Positions 1 through 7,038 are shown, counted from the stretch's first letter. The stretch is 17,789 nucleotides of DNA from JAQGJA01 sp965651535 (GCA_965651535.1 CBFGSX010000023.1:1-17789); one strand, 5' to 3'. Program-made: numbers and translations. Notes: a model not told the origin generated them from the sequence alone.

Positions 1-1
1 A

Positions 2-625
2 TTCGATGTCATCGTCTCGGAAACCTTGGGCAATTACGCGCTTGAGGAACAGATCATCCAGACGATGGAAGACGCGAAGCGCTTCCTAAAGCCCGGCGGG
101 ACGATGATCCCCCGGCGCATCGCGCACAGCGTCGCGCCCGTCGTGACGGATCGTTTTTATAAAGAACTGTGCGTCTGGGATCGCGTCGGCTACGGCCTCG
201 ATTTTACGCGTGCCAGAAACATGAGCCTCAATAATGTTTTCGTGCGGACATTCAAAAAAACGGAACTGTGCGGCGCGCCGCAAATCTGGGACGATGTTGA
301 CCTGACGAAAAAAAACGCGACGACGCGCAAGGGTCGCGCCGCATGGACGATGCCCAAAGCCGCAACGCTTTACGGTTTCGCCGTGTGGTGGGATTGCGAT
401 CTGATCGCGGGCGTAACACTTTCCACCGCGCCGGATGCGCCGAAAACCCATTGGGAACAGCTTTATTTCCCCGTGCTGGAGCCGATCGCGCTTAAAAAGG
501 GCGCGAAGCTGTCCCTCGACATCACCGCGACATCATCCTATGAGGCGGGCACGAATTTCCGCTGGATTGTCACCACCGACGGCAAAAAGCAAATCCTCGA
601 TCTTGAAAAAGGCTTTATCGGCTAA
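2..625 (+). CDS. PRMT-like protein arginine N-methyltransferase, C-terminal part (5' truncated by window)
   Basis: The frame is open from the first bases to TAA at 623-625, so the N-terminal SAM-binding half lies outside the window and 207 residues are visible. Two hallmarks of the protein arginine methyltransferase family can be read. The first is a double-E-loop-like segment at the start (VSETLGNYALEE), with two glutamates nine residues apart as in PRMT1. The second is a THW-loop-like segment (THWEQLYFP, codons 446-454 for THW) followed by a beta-rich C-terminal part. A KPGG segment between them matches the usual end of the Rossmann-like domain. Known members transfer methyl groups from SAM to arginine side chains; the substrate here is unknown. 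An ordinary methyltransferase with a similar barrel remains possible. The TTG at 26 is internal, not a start. The stop overlaps the stop of the opposing downstream gene by three bases. Confidence 0.72.
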   Translation, partial: FDVIVSETLGNYALEEQIIQTMEDAKRFLKPGGTMIPRRIAHSVAPVVTDRFYKELCVWDRVGYGLDFTRARNMSLNNVFVRTFKKTELCGAPQIWDDVDLTKKNATTRKGRAAWTMPKAATLYGFAVWWDCDLIAGVTLSTAPDAPKTHWEQLYFPVLEPIALKKGAKLSLDITATSSYEAGTNFRWIVTTDGKKQILDLEKGFIG

Positions 626-1389
626 GAAAGTCCCGGCTGTATTTTGTCATGGCCGTGATAATGTAATTCCTGACGCAGATTGGCCAGCTTGTTCATGGCA
701 TCATGGGCGGCGTGGCCTGCGGCGGCGGCAAAGCGGAAATCAACAAACCCTTTTTCCTTTAATGCTTCAAGGCGTGGCAACAGGGTATGCTCGATACGAT
801 GTCCCATTTCATGGGCAACGCGGGATTTTTCCTCTGGGTCGGCAAGAACTTGCTTGTTTTCCTCGAGTTCAGACCAAAAATCCAGATGCACGCTTGTAGA
901 AGCGACAAAATACCGCACCACATCGCCCCGGAATCCCTTATCCACCGCGTCGATTTCCCGGTCTTTTGCGAAAGTCCGTATATTCTTGAAAAGGGGGATT
1001 GTGTCGGATTCCGCCAGAAAGTTTTTCATCTGTTTGGAAACCGCCACGCCTTTTTGTGTATAAAAATCGGTTCCCATGCTGTCCATGACATCGTAAAGAA
1101 GCGTCGCGGCCATCAGCGATTTTTTACGCGCAACCAGATGCGCTGCAATTTGTTCGCGTGCACGATCTTTTTCCAAAGGCAAGGTCTCGATCAGAATCTG
1201 TCCCTCGGTTTCGGTTAGATCGGTGATCGCAGGGTAATGGCTGTGAATAAAAGTGGCGATGGCCATATCGTGCCGATAGCGGTTCTCGGGCGAATCCGGC
1301 CCCGGCCTGCTGTGATGAAAACCCAGCAGCAATCCGGCACTTTCACGGATCAGCGCATCACCTGGAAGCTGGAGCGGGGGACGATTCAT
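622..1389 (-). CDS. Uncharacterised protein with HEMGH (HExxH) motif
   Basis: The protein has 255 residues and I do not recognise the family. I chose the ATG at 1387-1389 because GAGG lies nine bases upstream; an in-frame ATG at 1423-1425 has no Shine-Dalgarno sequence. The chain looks mostly helical and soluble, with no signal peptide or membrane segment. The notable feature is HEMGH at residues 193-197 with another His at 201 (HExxHxxxH). This resembles a gluzincin/metzincin zinc site but lacks the full metzincin HExxHxxGxxH signature, and no clear third ligand is assignable. The C-terminus is rich in His (HAAHD, HYHGH). It is transcribed divergently from the DUF3293-like gene and convergently with the methyltransferase. 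Codon use looks less GC-biased than its neighbours, which could mean later acquisition. A metallopeptidase role is only an inference. Confidence 0.7.
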   Translation of the reverse strand: MNRPPLQLPGDALIRESAGLLLGFHHSRPGPDSPENRYRHDMAIATFIHSHYPAITDLTETEGQILIETLPLEKDRAREQIAAHLVARKKSLMAATLLYDVMDSMGTDFYTQKGVAVSKQMKNFLAESDTIPLFKNIRTFAKDREIDAVDKGFRGDVVRYFVASTSVHLDFWSELEENKQVLADPEEKSRVAHEMGHRIEHTLLPRLEALKEKGFVDFRFAAAAGHAAHDAMNKLANLRQELHYHGHDKIQPGLS

Positions 1390-1461
1390 GATAAAAGACC
1401 TCGGCGTTAACTCCAGCTTTACCATAATATTACAAAATTAGGGTTAAGAAAGGGGCAGGCG

Positions 1462-1980
1462 ATGGGAGCCGAGGCACCGGAAATCTATGACGGCATCGGC
1501 TGGGAAAGCAGCGTGGCGATGATCACGGCCTGGCGCGCGGATGCCGATGCCGAAACCAATCGCCGCAGCATGGAATCCCTGAAAGAGGATCTGGCGGCGA
1601 ACGGCTATCATGCGGTCATCGAGGCCGAAGGCCAGTTCCTTGAAACGCAACAGGACGGCACGCTGAAACACGTCACCGAACCCAGTCTTTTGATCTATAA
1701 AAGCGCGCATGAAAAATTTGACAGCTTTGTCGGTCAGATGGAAAACCTGCGCGCGCGCTACGATCAGGACAGCTTTATCGTGAAAGATCACCAGACGCTG
1801 CGCTATACCGAGATACGCCGCGAAGGCACCCGGGTCGATATCGGGCGGATGTATCGCAGCACAGCTCAAACGCTCTATTCTTCTCGATTGGGGCACGGGA
1901 TACCCGCTTTTACCATTCAGGATAGCGAGCGCCCCGAGGCACAAAAGCCCGCAAAGCCGTCACCTATTTTACAGGCGTAA
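1462..1980 (+). CDS. DUF3293-like protein
   Basis: The 172-residue product starts at ATG 1462, preceded by AAGGGG about seven bases upstream. The layout recalls the DUF3293 family: an ITAWRADADAETNRRS segment near the N-terminus, a helix, a GYHAVIEAEGQF strand, an EPSLLIY strand, and a later RYDQDSFIV strand. DUF3293 has no established biochemical role, so no function is assigned. Residues from about 135 onward are polar and proline-rich and look like a species-specific tail. The last 17 bases overlap the 3' end of the convergent thioredoxin gene. The short divergent gap (1390-1461) probably holds promoters for both this gene and the HEMGH gene, but I could not pick convincing -35 and -10 boxes. 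The family assignment is by pattern memory and is moderate. Confidence 0.7.
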   Translation: MGAEAPEIYDGIGWESSVAMITAWRADADAETNRRSMESLKEDLAANGYHAVIEAEGQFLETQQDGTLKHVTEPSLLIYKSAHEKFDSFVGQMENLRARYDQDSFIVKDHQTLRYTEIRREGTRVDIGRMYRSTAQTLYSSRLGHGIPAFTIQDSERPEAQKPAKPSPILQA

Positions 1981-2455
1981 AGCGATAATGCGCCCAATCC
2001 GCCGGGCCTTTGATATGTTGAAGGAGGCGGAAATCACGCCCCAGCACCAGCGTCTCGGGAAAAAGCCGTACGCTGAATTGTGCCGCGAGCTCCTTTTCCG
2101 GGTCGAAGACATGGCGGATGCGCGGATTTTCCGGAAGGGCTTTAAGGAATTTTTCCAAAGCCGCCTTGTCGCGGTCGACCGACACGGCCAGCAGCGCAAC
2201 GCCTTCTTCGGCGGCGACGCGCGCGACAAGATCGGGAAATTCGATCAGGCACGGGGCGCACCACGTTGCCCAGAAATGGATCAGGACGATGTCGCTGCGC
2301 TGGGCATGAAGCGTGGTTTTCTCGCCGTCCAGCGTGGTAAAGGCGAAATCCGGCACGGTTTCGCGCGCGCGGCTGTCGTCGCGTCCGGCCAACAGCAAGG
2401 TGGCGATGGCGATGCCGCAAAGAATGGCGCACAGGACAAGAAAATTACGCGCCAT
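1964..2455 (-). CDS. TlpA/ResA/CcmG-like membrane-anchored thioredoxin
   Basis: This 163-residue protein has an N-terminal membrane anchor (about residues 4-24) followed by a periplasmic thioredoxin fold. The active site is WATWCAPC, with redox cysteines at 66 and 69, and VSVDRDK matches the usual strand after the second helix. Proteins of this type reduce the CXXCH cysteines of apocytochrome c before haem attachment. I chose ATG 2453-2455 because the anchor begins there and GGGGAT precedes it; longer frames only add unlike N-terminal sequence. The start overlaps the ccsA stop by 11 bases, so translation is probably coupled. Placement directly after resB and ccsA supports the System II reductant (ResA-like) role rather than a general TlpA role, though sequence alone does not separate them. 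Confidence 0.9.
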   Translation of the reverse strand: MARNFLVLCAILCGIAIATLLLAGRDDSRARETVPDFAFTTLDGEKTTLHAQRSDIVLIHFWATWCAPCLIEFPDLVARVAAEEGVALLAVSVDRDKAALEKFLKALPENPRIRHVFDPEKELAAQFSVRLFPETLVLGRDFRLLQHIKGPADWAHYRFTPVK

Positions 2456-4136
2456 GCGGATCCCCACGGCGCAGACGCGCGAAACAATAGGATAGCAACA
2501 GAATTTCGGCGGCGACGAACGCGCCCAGACCGACGCCGCTGCCGCTGGTAAAGCCATAGGCGTGCAAACCTACGCCCAGCAAATTGACGCCGATCCACGA
2601 CAGCGCGACGACGATCGACAGCGCGGCCAGCCCGATCATCAGGCCGAGGACGGAAACCTGTTGTGTCAGCCGTCCGTGCAACAGCCACGTAATCCACAGG
2701 ATAATCAGCAGCGCGCCGTTTTCTTTCGGATCCCATCCCCAAAACCGTCCCCAGCTCTGGTCGGCCCAGATGCCGCCCAAGACCGTGCCCAGCGTAACGA
2801 GACACAGCGCGACGATGGCAAGGCCTTGGGCGTAACGGCGCAGCGGCCCGGCCAAAGGATTTTTCAATCTGCCGGACGCGCCGCCGATCAGCACGGCGTG
2901 CGCCGCCGCGCTGGACAACAGGCAAAACGCATATCCGGCGGTGATGACGGTGACGTGCACGGCCAGCCAAAATTTCGTATCCAGCACGGCTTGCAAGACC
3001 TTGAGATCGTCTTCGTCGGCCCCGGCGAAAAGGAAGGCGACGCATTGCAGCGCCAGGCCCAGCCACGCCGCCGAAGCCAGCGCCGCTTTGTCGCGGCTGC
3101 GTCGGTGCCACGCCAGCGCGCCCGCCGCGGCGACAAAGCCGACAAAAAGAAAGGATTCATGCAGGCTGCTGACGGGCGGACGCAACAGGATCACCATGCG
3201 GCACAACAGCGCGAAGCCGTGAAAGCCCAGCGCGGCAAGCAGGGCGGTTTCGGTATAGCGTGCGGCGCGCATTTGCGTCATTAAAAGAATTGCCGCAGCC
3301 AGATAAAGCGCGGCGGCGATCAGCTCGGGGTGCAGCGTGCGGTAGAAAATCTCGAGCCGCAACCGCGTGCCGAGAAATCGTTTTTCCGCCCGTGCGGTCG
3401 TCCGGTCGGCGATCCTGCCGCCTTGCCGCGCAAAGCTTTTTTCCTTGCCGCCGAGATACAGCCGCGCCGCTTCCCGCCACAGCGGCAACAGCGCGTCGTC
3501 TTTGCCGGACAGAACGGCTTGCCAGGGCGTCTGCCATGTGCCGTCCTTGGGAATGACGAGGAAATAGACATTGTGCGCGCCGCGTTTTTTCAAGGCCTCG
3601 GCGTGTTTGCGCTCTTCGGCGGAGGGGCGTTTCTTTCGGTCGATGGCGTAAGCTGTCGCGCCGTTCGCGGCTTTCAGCGGCAGGAACGCGGTCATGGAAT
3701 CCTTGATCTGCTCAAAAGCCGTTACCCGCGCGTATAGTTGCAATACTGCGTGATCGGGGTCGGTTTTTTGCAGTTCGGCAATGGTTTTGCTCTGGCGGAT
3801 AAAAGCCGCATTGAGTTCGGCAAAGCTGTAGCGCGCGGGGCTGCGCTCGGGCAGGCCCATCCATGTGACCAGCGCCGCGTCCTTGACGGCAAAACCGCGC
3901 CATTTCTCTGCGCCCGCCGGATCGAACAGCATCGATGCCAGAAATTGCGCGGATTTTCCCGGCGACGGGGCATCGCCCGAGAATTTCCGCAGATGGATCT
4001 GTGCGAACACGCCCAAGGGCTTGATGCGGCCTTCGTGCATGACAGGAATGCGGGCGAAGCCGCCCGTGTCGAAAGCCGCTGCGGGCGCGGCCCCCGCAAG
4101 ACAGATCAGGATGACAAGGGCTTTAAGCGTTTTCAT
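2445..4136 (-). CDS. ccsA: Cytochrome c maturation protein CcsA/ResC (System II haem handling)
   Basis: This 563-residue protein carries the tryptophan-rich WWD haem-binding motif (WGRFWGWDPKE, near residues 458-468). Three histidines fit CcsA: LHESFLF near 323, VHVTVITAGYA near 392, and GLHAYGF near 525. A signal-like segment (residues 1-21) leads into a long periplasmic N-terminal region of about 250 residues that begins FARIPVMHEGRIKPLGVFAQ. This type of extension (IPV...GR.KPL) is known from CcsA proteins of several non-model phyla. About eight membrane helices follow from residue 275. Known role: with ResB it forms the System II synthase that exports haem and ligates it to apocytochrome c. 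The start overlaps the resB 3' end by 14 bases and the stop overlaps the thioredoxin start by 11. CcmF/CcmC are the alternatives, but the ResB partner argues for CcsA. Confidence 0.93.
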   Translation of the reverse strand: MKTLKALVILICLAGAAPAAAFDTGGFARIPVMHEGRIKPLGVFAQIHLRKFSGDAPSPGKSAQFLASMLFDPAGAEKWRGFAVKDAALVTWMGLPERSPARYSFAELNAAFIRQSKTIAELQKTDPDHAVLQLYARVTAFEQIKDSMTAFLPLKAANGATAYAIDRKKRPSAEERKHAEALKKRGAHNVYFLVIPKDGTWQTPWQAVLSGKDDALLPLWREAARLYLGGKEKSFARQGGRIADRTTARAEKRFLGTRLRLEIFYRTLHPELIAAALYLAAAILLMTQMRAARYTETALLAALGFHGFALLCRMVILLRPPVSSLHESFLFVGFVAAAGALAWHRRSRDKAALASAAWLGLALQCVAFLFAGADEDDLKVLQAVLDTKFWLAVHVTVITAGYAFCLLSSAAAHAVLIGGASGRLKNPLAGPLRRYAQGLAIVALCLVTLGTVLGGIWADQSWGRFWGWDPKENGALLIILWITWLLHGRLTQQVSVLGLMIGLAALSIVVALSWIGVNLLGVGLHAYGFTSGSGVGLGAFVAAEILLLSYCFARLRRGDPHGA

Positions 4137-5172
4137 GGCGGCGCGCCATCAGGTGAAGGGAAAAACCAAGCAGAAATAAAATGCTTGCGGCATAGGGGAA
4201 CAGCCAGGCCGGATTTTCAACGACGTTCAGCACCGAGGCGGTCTCGCCGTCGGGCAGGGTCAGAACCGAAGATTGATACAAGGTATAGTGCCGGTGACGC
4301 AGCGGCTCGTTCATCGCGATGGTGGCGACGCGTGAGACGTTGCCATCGGTCAGAGTTACATCCGAGCGATAGGCCTTGGCCATCGTCGTGCCGGGGTGTG
4401 TTTCCTGTTCAAAGCGGTCAAGCTGCAAGCGGAAAGGCAGCTGCGTCGTCACGCGCTGGAAGGTCAGCGTCATGTCGTCAAGCTGCAAGGACGGATTGGC
4501 GAATTCGGTCAGGAACGCCTCGCGTCTACCGATCTCCAGCACGAGCCCCATCTGGTGCGCTTCGTCGTCGAGACCCGCCGGAAGCGGTTCAAGCTCGTGC
4601 GTGCAGGCCAGTCCGATGCAGCCCAGCATACGACGCGGCTCGCGCGCGACGGGGCGCGCGTTGCGGTGGATTTTTACGATGCGGATATCGGGCAGGAACA
4701 CCATGCCTTCATACAGATCCTCGCGCGGGAAAACCTGTGTTTTGCGGTCTTTCTTCGTAATGCTCAGATTGCGCTGGTGGTAATCGACCAGCGTTGCCGT
4801 CGGTTGGCCCGCGCGCAGCACGACAAAGCCCTCCTGCTTTGTTACAAGACTGATCGCGCCGCCCAGCAACAGCACGATCACGCCGACATGGATCAAGGTC
4901 GGCCCCAGCGTCGCGCGCGACCAGCGGCTGTGCATCAGGTAATGTGCCGTCATGTTGAACGCGATCAACGCCAGCACGCTTAGGCCGCCGGGCAGGGGAA
5001 TGGGCCCCCACCACAAAAACCAGGAATGAAAAAAGACTTCCGTCGCGGTAAAAAGCCCGAGATGTTTTTGGGCCAGCGTGCCGATGGCCAGCACGGCCAT
5101 AAAAAGCGGCAACAGGACGAAAAGACAGCGCGGGCCGGTGATCCAGCGCCACAGGGCGGCAAGAAATTTCAT
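4123..5172 (-). CDS. resB: ResB/Ccs1-family cytochrome c biogenesis protein
   Basis: This 349-residue protein has the ResB/Ccs1 (CcsB) layout. Three N-terminal membrane helices lie at about residues 15-33, 62-80 and 91-111. The third holds the conserved histidine context TLIHVGVIVLLLGGA (His95). A large periplasmic beta-rich domain follows, and a final helix sits near residues 320-340 (WLFPYAASILFLLGFSLHL). The family works with CcsA to bring reduced haem to the periplasmic face for covalent attachment to cytochromes c. ATG 5170-5172 begins nine bases after the stop of the pseudouridine synthase gene, with no strong Shine-Dalgarno sequence, which suggests coupling. The length is shorter than many ResB proteins, which carry a longer periplasmic loop. 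ResB and CcsA are separate here, not fused as in epsilonproteobacterial CcsBA. Confidence 0.92.
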   Translation of the reverse strand: MKFLAALWRWITGPRCLFVLLPLFMAVLAIGTLAQKHLGLFTATEVFFHSWFLWWGPIPLPGGLSVLALIAFNMTAHYLMHSRWSRATLGPTLIHVGVIVLLLGGAISLVTKQEGFVVLRAGQPTATLVDYHQRNLSITKKDRKTQVFPREDLYEGMVFLPDIRIVKIHRNARPVAREPRRMLGCIGLACTHELEPLPAGLDDEAHQMGLVLEIGRREAFLTEFANPSLQLDDMTLTFQRVTTQLPFRLQLDRFEQETHPGTTMAKAYRSDVTLTDGNVSRVATIAMNEPLRHRHYTLYQSSVLTLPDGETASVLNVVENPAWLFPYAASILFLLGFSLHLMARRHENA

Positions 5173-5181
5173 GCGGCAAGT

Positions 5182-5844
5182 CTAGCCGCGAAAGCCGAAA
5201 ACGTCGAGGGCAGCGGCCATGGGCGCGGGCGGCGGGGCTTCGACCGTTAGCGGCGCGGCGGGATCGAGCGGAATGCGCACCGACCGCGCGTGCAGCATGA
5301 GCGGTGCGATGCCGTCGCCCGTGCCATAGAATTTATCGCCGACAAGCGGCCAGCCCATATGCGCGCAATGCACGCGGATCTGGTGCGTGCGGCCCGTTTT
5401 GGGCGACAGCTCGAGCCACGCCCGCCCGTCGGTTGTGCCGAGGACGCGATAATCGGTGACGGCTTCCTGACCGTTTTCATCGACTTTCATGTGCCATTTG
5501 TATTTCTGCGACGAGATTTTCGCCAAGGGCGCGTCGATGCGGCCCTGTTTCTTTTCCGGCACGCCGTCCACGATCGCCCAATAGGTCTTGCCGATGCGTT
5601 TTTGCTCGAAAAGTTTTCCCAGGATGCGGATGGCCTGTTTCGTGCGGCCCAAAATCAAACAGCCGCTGGTATCGCGGTCAAGGCGATGCGCCAGCATGGG
5701 TGGAATTTTCGCGTTGAATTGCAATGCGTGGAAATGATCCTCGAGATTTTCGCCGCCGCCCGATCCCGCATGAACGGGAATGCCCGCCGGCTTGTTGAGG
5801 ACAAGGATCTGATCGTCTTTGTAGAGGATTGCGTCGGAAAGCAC
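5182..5844 (-). CDS. RluA-family pseudouridine synthase
   Basis: The 220-residue protein has the RluA-family catalytic motif HRLDRDTSG, with the catalytic aspartate at about residue 56. It also has the early LVLNKPAGIPVH segment and the late KTGRTHQIRVHCAHMGWPLVGD segment. These enzymes isomerise uridine to pseudouridine in rRNA or tRNA. There is no S4 RNA-binding domain, so it is a short RluA/RluC/TruC-like form; the target cannot be read from sequence. The start is GTG (5842-5844), eight bases after the stop of the upstream 64-aa gene and with only a weak Shine-Dalgarno sequence. It leads the resB-ccsA-thioredoxin run, which looks like shared transcription rather than shared function. Confidence 0.93.
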   Translation of the reverse strand: MLSDAILYKDDQILVLNKPAGIPVHAGSGGGENLEDHFHALQFNAKIPPMLAHRLDRDTSGCLILGRTKQAIRILGKLFEQKRIGKTYWAIVDGVPEKKQGRIDAPLAKISSQKYKWHMKVDENGQEAVTDYRVLGTTDGRAWLELSPKTGRTHQIRVHCAHMGWPLVGDKFYGTGDGIAPLMLHARSVRIPLDPAAPLTVEAPPPAPMAAALDVFGFRG

Positions 5845-5852
5845 GCCCGATC

Positions 5853-6047
5853 TTATTCGGGCTGCGGCTCGGGCATCTCGGCGCGCTCGAGACGGTCATT
5901 GACCCAGTCATTGGCCGGGTTCATCGGGTCTTCGTAGGAACCGCCAAGATAATGCTTTTTCATGAAGGCGTCGGTCGCGTCGATGCCTTGGGCCAGACGG
6001 ATATTGCTGGAAAATCTTTTCAGTCGGAGAAGATTGTCTTTCGTCAT
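5853..6047 (-). CDS. Small uncharacterised protein (64 aa)
   Basis: This reading frame starts with ATG 6045-6047, preceded by AAGGGT eight bases upstream, a good ribosome-binding site. The protein is hydrophilic: a basic N-terminal part (KDNLLRLKRFSSNIRLAQG), then HYLGGSYEDPMNPANDWVNDRLE and an acidic, proline-containing tail. I see no membrane segment, cysteine or known motif. It is the first gene of the minus-strand unit with the pseudouridine synthase and the cytochrome c maturation genes, and its stop is eight bases before the GTG of the next gene. The AT-rich region just upstream (6048-6190) is the probable promoter of the unit. I do not recognise the family. Position and ribosome-binding site make it likely to be real. 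Confidence 0.65.
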   Translation of the reverse strand: MTKDNLLRLKRFSSNIRLAQGIDATDAFMKKHYLGGSYEDPMNPANDWVNDRLERAEMPEPQPE

Positions 6048-6073
6048 GTGGCGACCCTTGTGGCGGGGAGAAG

Positions 6074-6088
6074 TTAAAGCAAGATTAA
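6074..6088 (-). promoter_or_regulatory. CtrA-type motif TTAA-N7-TTAAC upstream of the small-protein/cytochrome c unit
   Basis: On the minus strand the sequence reads TTAATCTTGCTTTAAC, an exact match to the CtrA consensus TTAA-N7-TTAAC; the span given covers the two TTAA blocks. It sits about 26-41 bases upstream of the ATG at 6047. CtrA is the cell-cycle/motility response regulator of Alphaproteobacteria. A match of eight fixed bases is expected by chance about 0.3 times in a window this size, more in AT-rich DNA, so this is a candidate only. Confidence 0.4.
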
Positions 6089-6096
6089 GTCACATA

Positions 6097-6143
6097 ATAC
6101 AGATTCGTCAACGACAAAATATATTAACGGTATTAATCTGTAT
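6097..6143. repeat. Spaced 9-bp inverted repeat in AT-rich leader
   Basis: ATACAGATT at 6097-6105 is repeated exactly in inverted orientation as AATCTGTAT at 6135-6143, with a 29-base spacer that is itself very AT-rich. It lies about 50-95 bases upstream of the small-protein gene, beside the CtrA-type motif. It could be a dimeric regulator site or a chance feature of AT-rich DNA. Confidence 0.35.
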
Positions 6144-6215
6144 GAAAACGATATAATAAAATTACAAGTGGTTGCAATTATTGGGTAGTGTAGCAGTTTG
6201 AAAAACACCCCCCAG

Positions 6216-6297
6216 GTCACCCCCGCGCAGGCGGGGGGGGGGCCGACTCTCATTCTTTTGAGGTTTTAAGCCGGATGCCCGCCTACACGGGCAAGAC
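6216..6297. repeat. Degenerate double-hairpin palindromic element with G10 tract
   Basis: This 82-bp element starts GTCAC and ends CAAGAC. Two hairpins can be drawn: CCCCCGC/GCGGGGG around GCAG (6220-6237), and TGCCCG/CGGGCA around CCTACA (6276-6293). The layout matches the elements at 12337 and 13051, so it appears to be a decayed copy of the same family. A run of ten G at 6233-6242 interrupts the left side. It lies in the intergenic space downstream of the Sco gene. Confidence 0.6.
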
Positions 6298-6342
6298 AAA
6301 GGAGGAAAGATTTCAAACTAGAGACACGGCCAGTGATTGGGT

Positions 6343-6945
6343 TTACGGCAAAGCCTTGCGGAAACCCTCGGCCAGTTCGTCGGCGGTGGCCTCGTGCGGG
6401 AACACGTCGTGCAGGCTGCCGTCCGGGTTCATCAGGTATGTAAAGGCCGAATGGTTGACCATATAATCCGGGCCGTCCCCGGCTTTTTCGGCATAGACGC
6501 GGAAGGATTTTTTCACCGCGTTGATCTGGTCTTGCGTGCCGGTCATGCCGACGATCTTATCATGGAAAAGCGGGACGTATTGTGCCAGAGACGCCGCATC
6601 GTCGCGCGCCGGATCGACGGTGACGAAAAGGGGTTGCAGCTTTTCAAGCTGGGTTTCATTGAGTTTCCCCAAGGCCTCGGCAATACGGTTGAGGCCCAGC
6701 GGGCAGACATCGGGGCAATGGGTAAAGCCGAAATACACGACAAGGTATTTATCCGGCCATGATTTCTCGGTGACGGCTTGGCCGTTGTGATCGGTCAGAG
6801 AGAATTCGGCCTTGATGCCCGGCCCGGCAATGGCGGGCGTGGCAGCGGGACGAGGAGCGGGGGCTTGTTGCGGGCGGGCCAGCAACAGGGCGGCTCCGGC
6901 CAAGAGGCAGAAAATCCAGACAAAATGGACAGGACGCAGTTTCAT
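6343..6945 (-). CDS. SCO1/SenC/PrrC-family copper chaperone
   Basis: The 200-residue protein has an N-terminal membrane anchor (about residues 8-23), a Pro/Ala-rich linker, and a thioredoxin-like domain. The Sco copper site is present: FTHCPDVCP with Cys77 and Cys81, plus the later histidine in VNHSAFTYL near residue 164. Family members deliver copper to, or reduce the cysteines of, the CuA centre of cytochrome oxidase subunit II on the periplasmic side. I chose ATG 6943-6945. An upstream in-frame TTG (6979-6981) would add a Lys/Leu-rich peptide encoded by a 15-bp tandem duplication and is unlikely. No strong Shine-Dalgarno sequence precedes the ATG. No oxidase genes are visible nearby. Confidence 0.93.
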   Translation of the reverse strand: MKLRPVHFVWIFCLLAGAALLLARPQQAPAPRPAATPAIAGPGIKAEFSLTDHNGQAVTEKSWPDKYLVVYFGFTHCPDVCPLGLNRIAEALGKLNETQLEKLQPLFVTVDPARDDAASLAQYVPLFHDKIVGMTGTQDQINAVKKSFRVYAEKAGDGPDYMVNHSAFTYLMNPDGSLHDVFPHEATADELAEGFRKALP

Positions 6946-6953
6946 GGTTTCAC

Positions 6954-6983
6954 GCTTGAGTTTCAAAAGCTTGAGTTTCAAAA
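6954..6983. repeat. Perfect 15-bp tandem duplication in the Sco leader
   Basis: GCTTGAGTTTCAAAA occurs twice head-to-tail (6954-6968 and 6969-6983), with no mismatch, 9 bases upstream of the chosen Sco start codon. A third partial match (GTTTCA) overlaps the start. Exact copies suggest a recent slippage duplication in the 5' leader. Confidence 0.9.
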
Positions 6984-7022
6984 AATGAACAATAGATTAA
7001 ATCGAGCGGGTTTCAATAGTAA

Positions 7023-7038
7023 GCCCCTGTTAAGGGGC
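7023..7038. other. Small GC hairpin between Sco and the 82-aa gene
   Basis: GCCCCT (7023-7028) and AGGGGC (7033-7038) form a six-base stem around the loop GTTA in the divergent gap 6984-7080. There is no T-run on either side, so it is not a clear intrinsic terminator. It could be a leader structure or chance. Confidence 0.3.

Noticed and set aside
3738..4760. A 340-codon plus-strand open frame
   Set aside because: It is antisense to ccsA and resB, whose motifs are clear, and it is Arg-rich with no recognisable fold.
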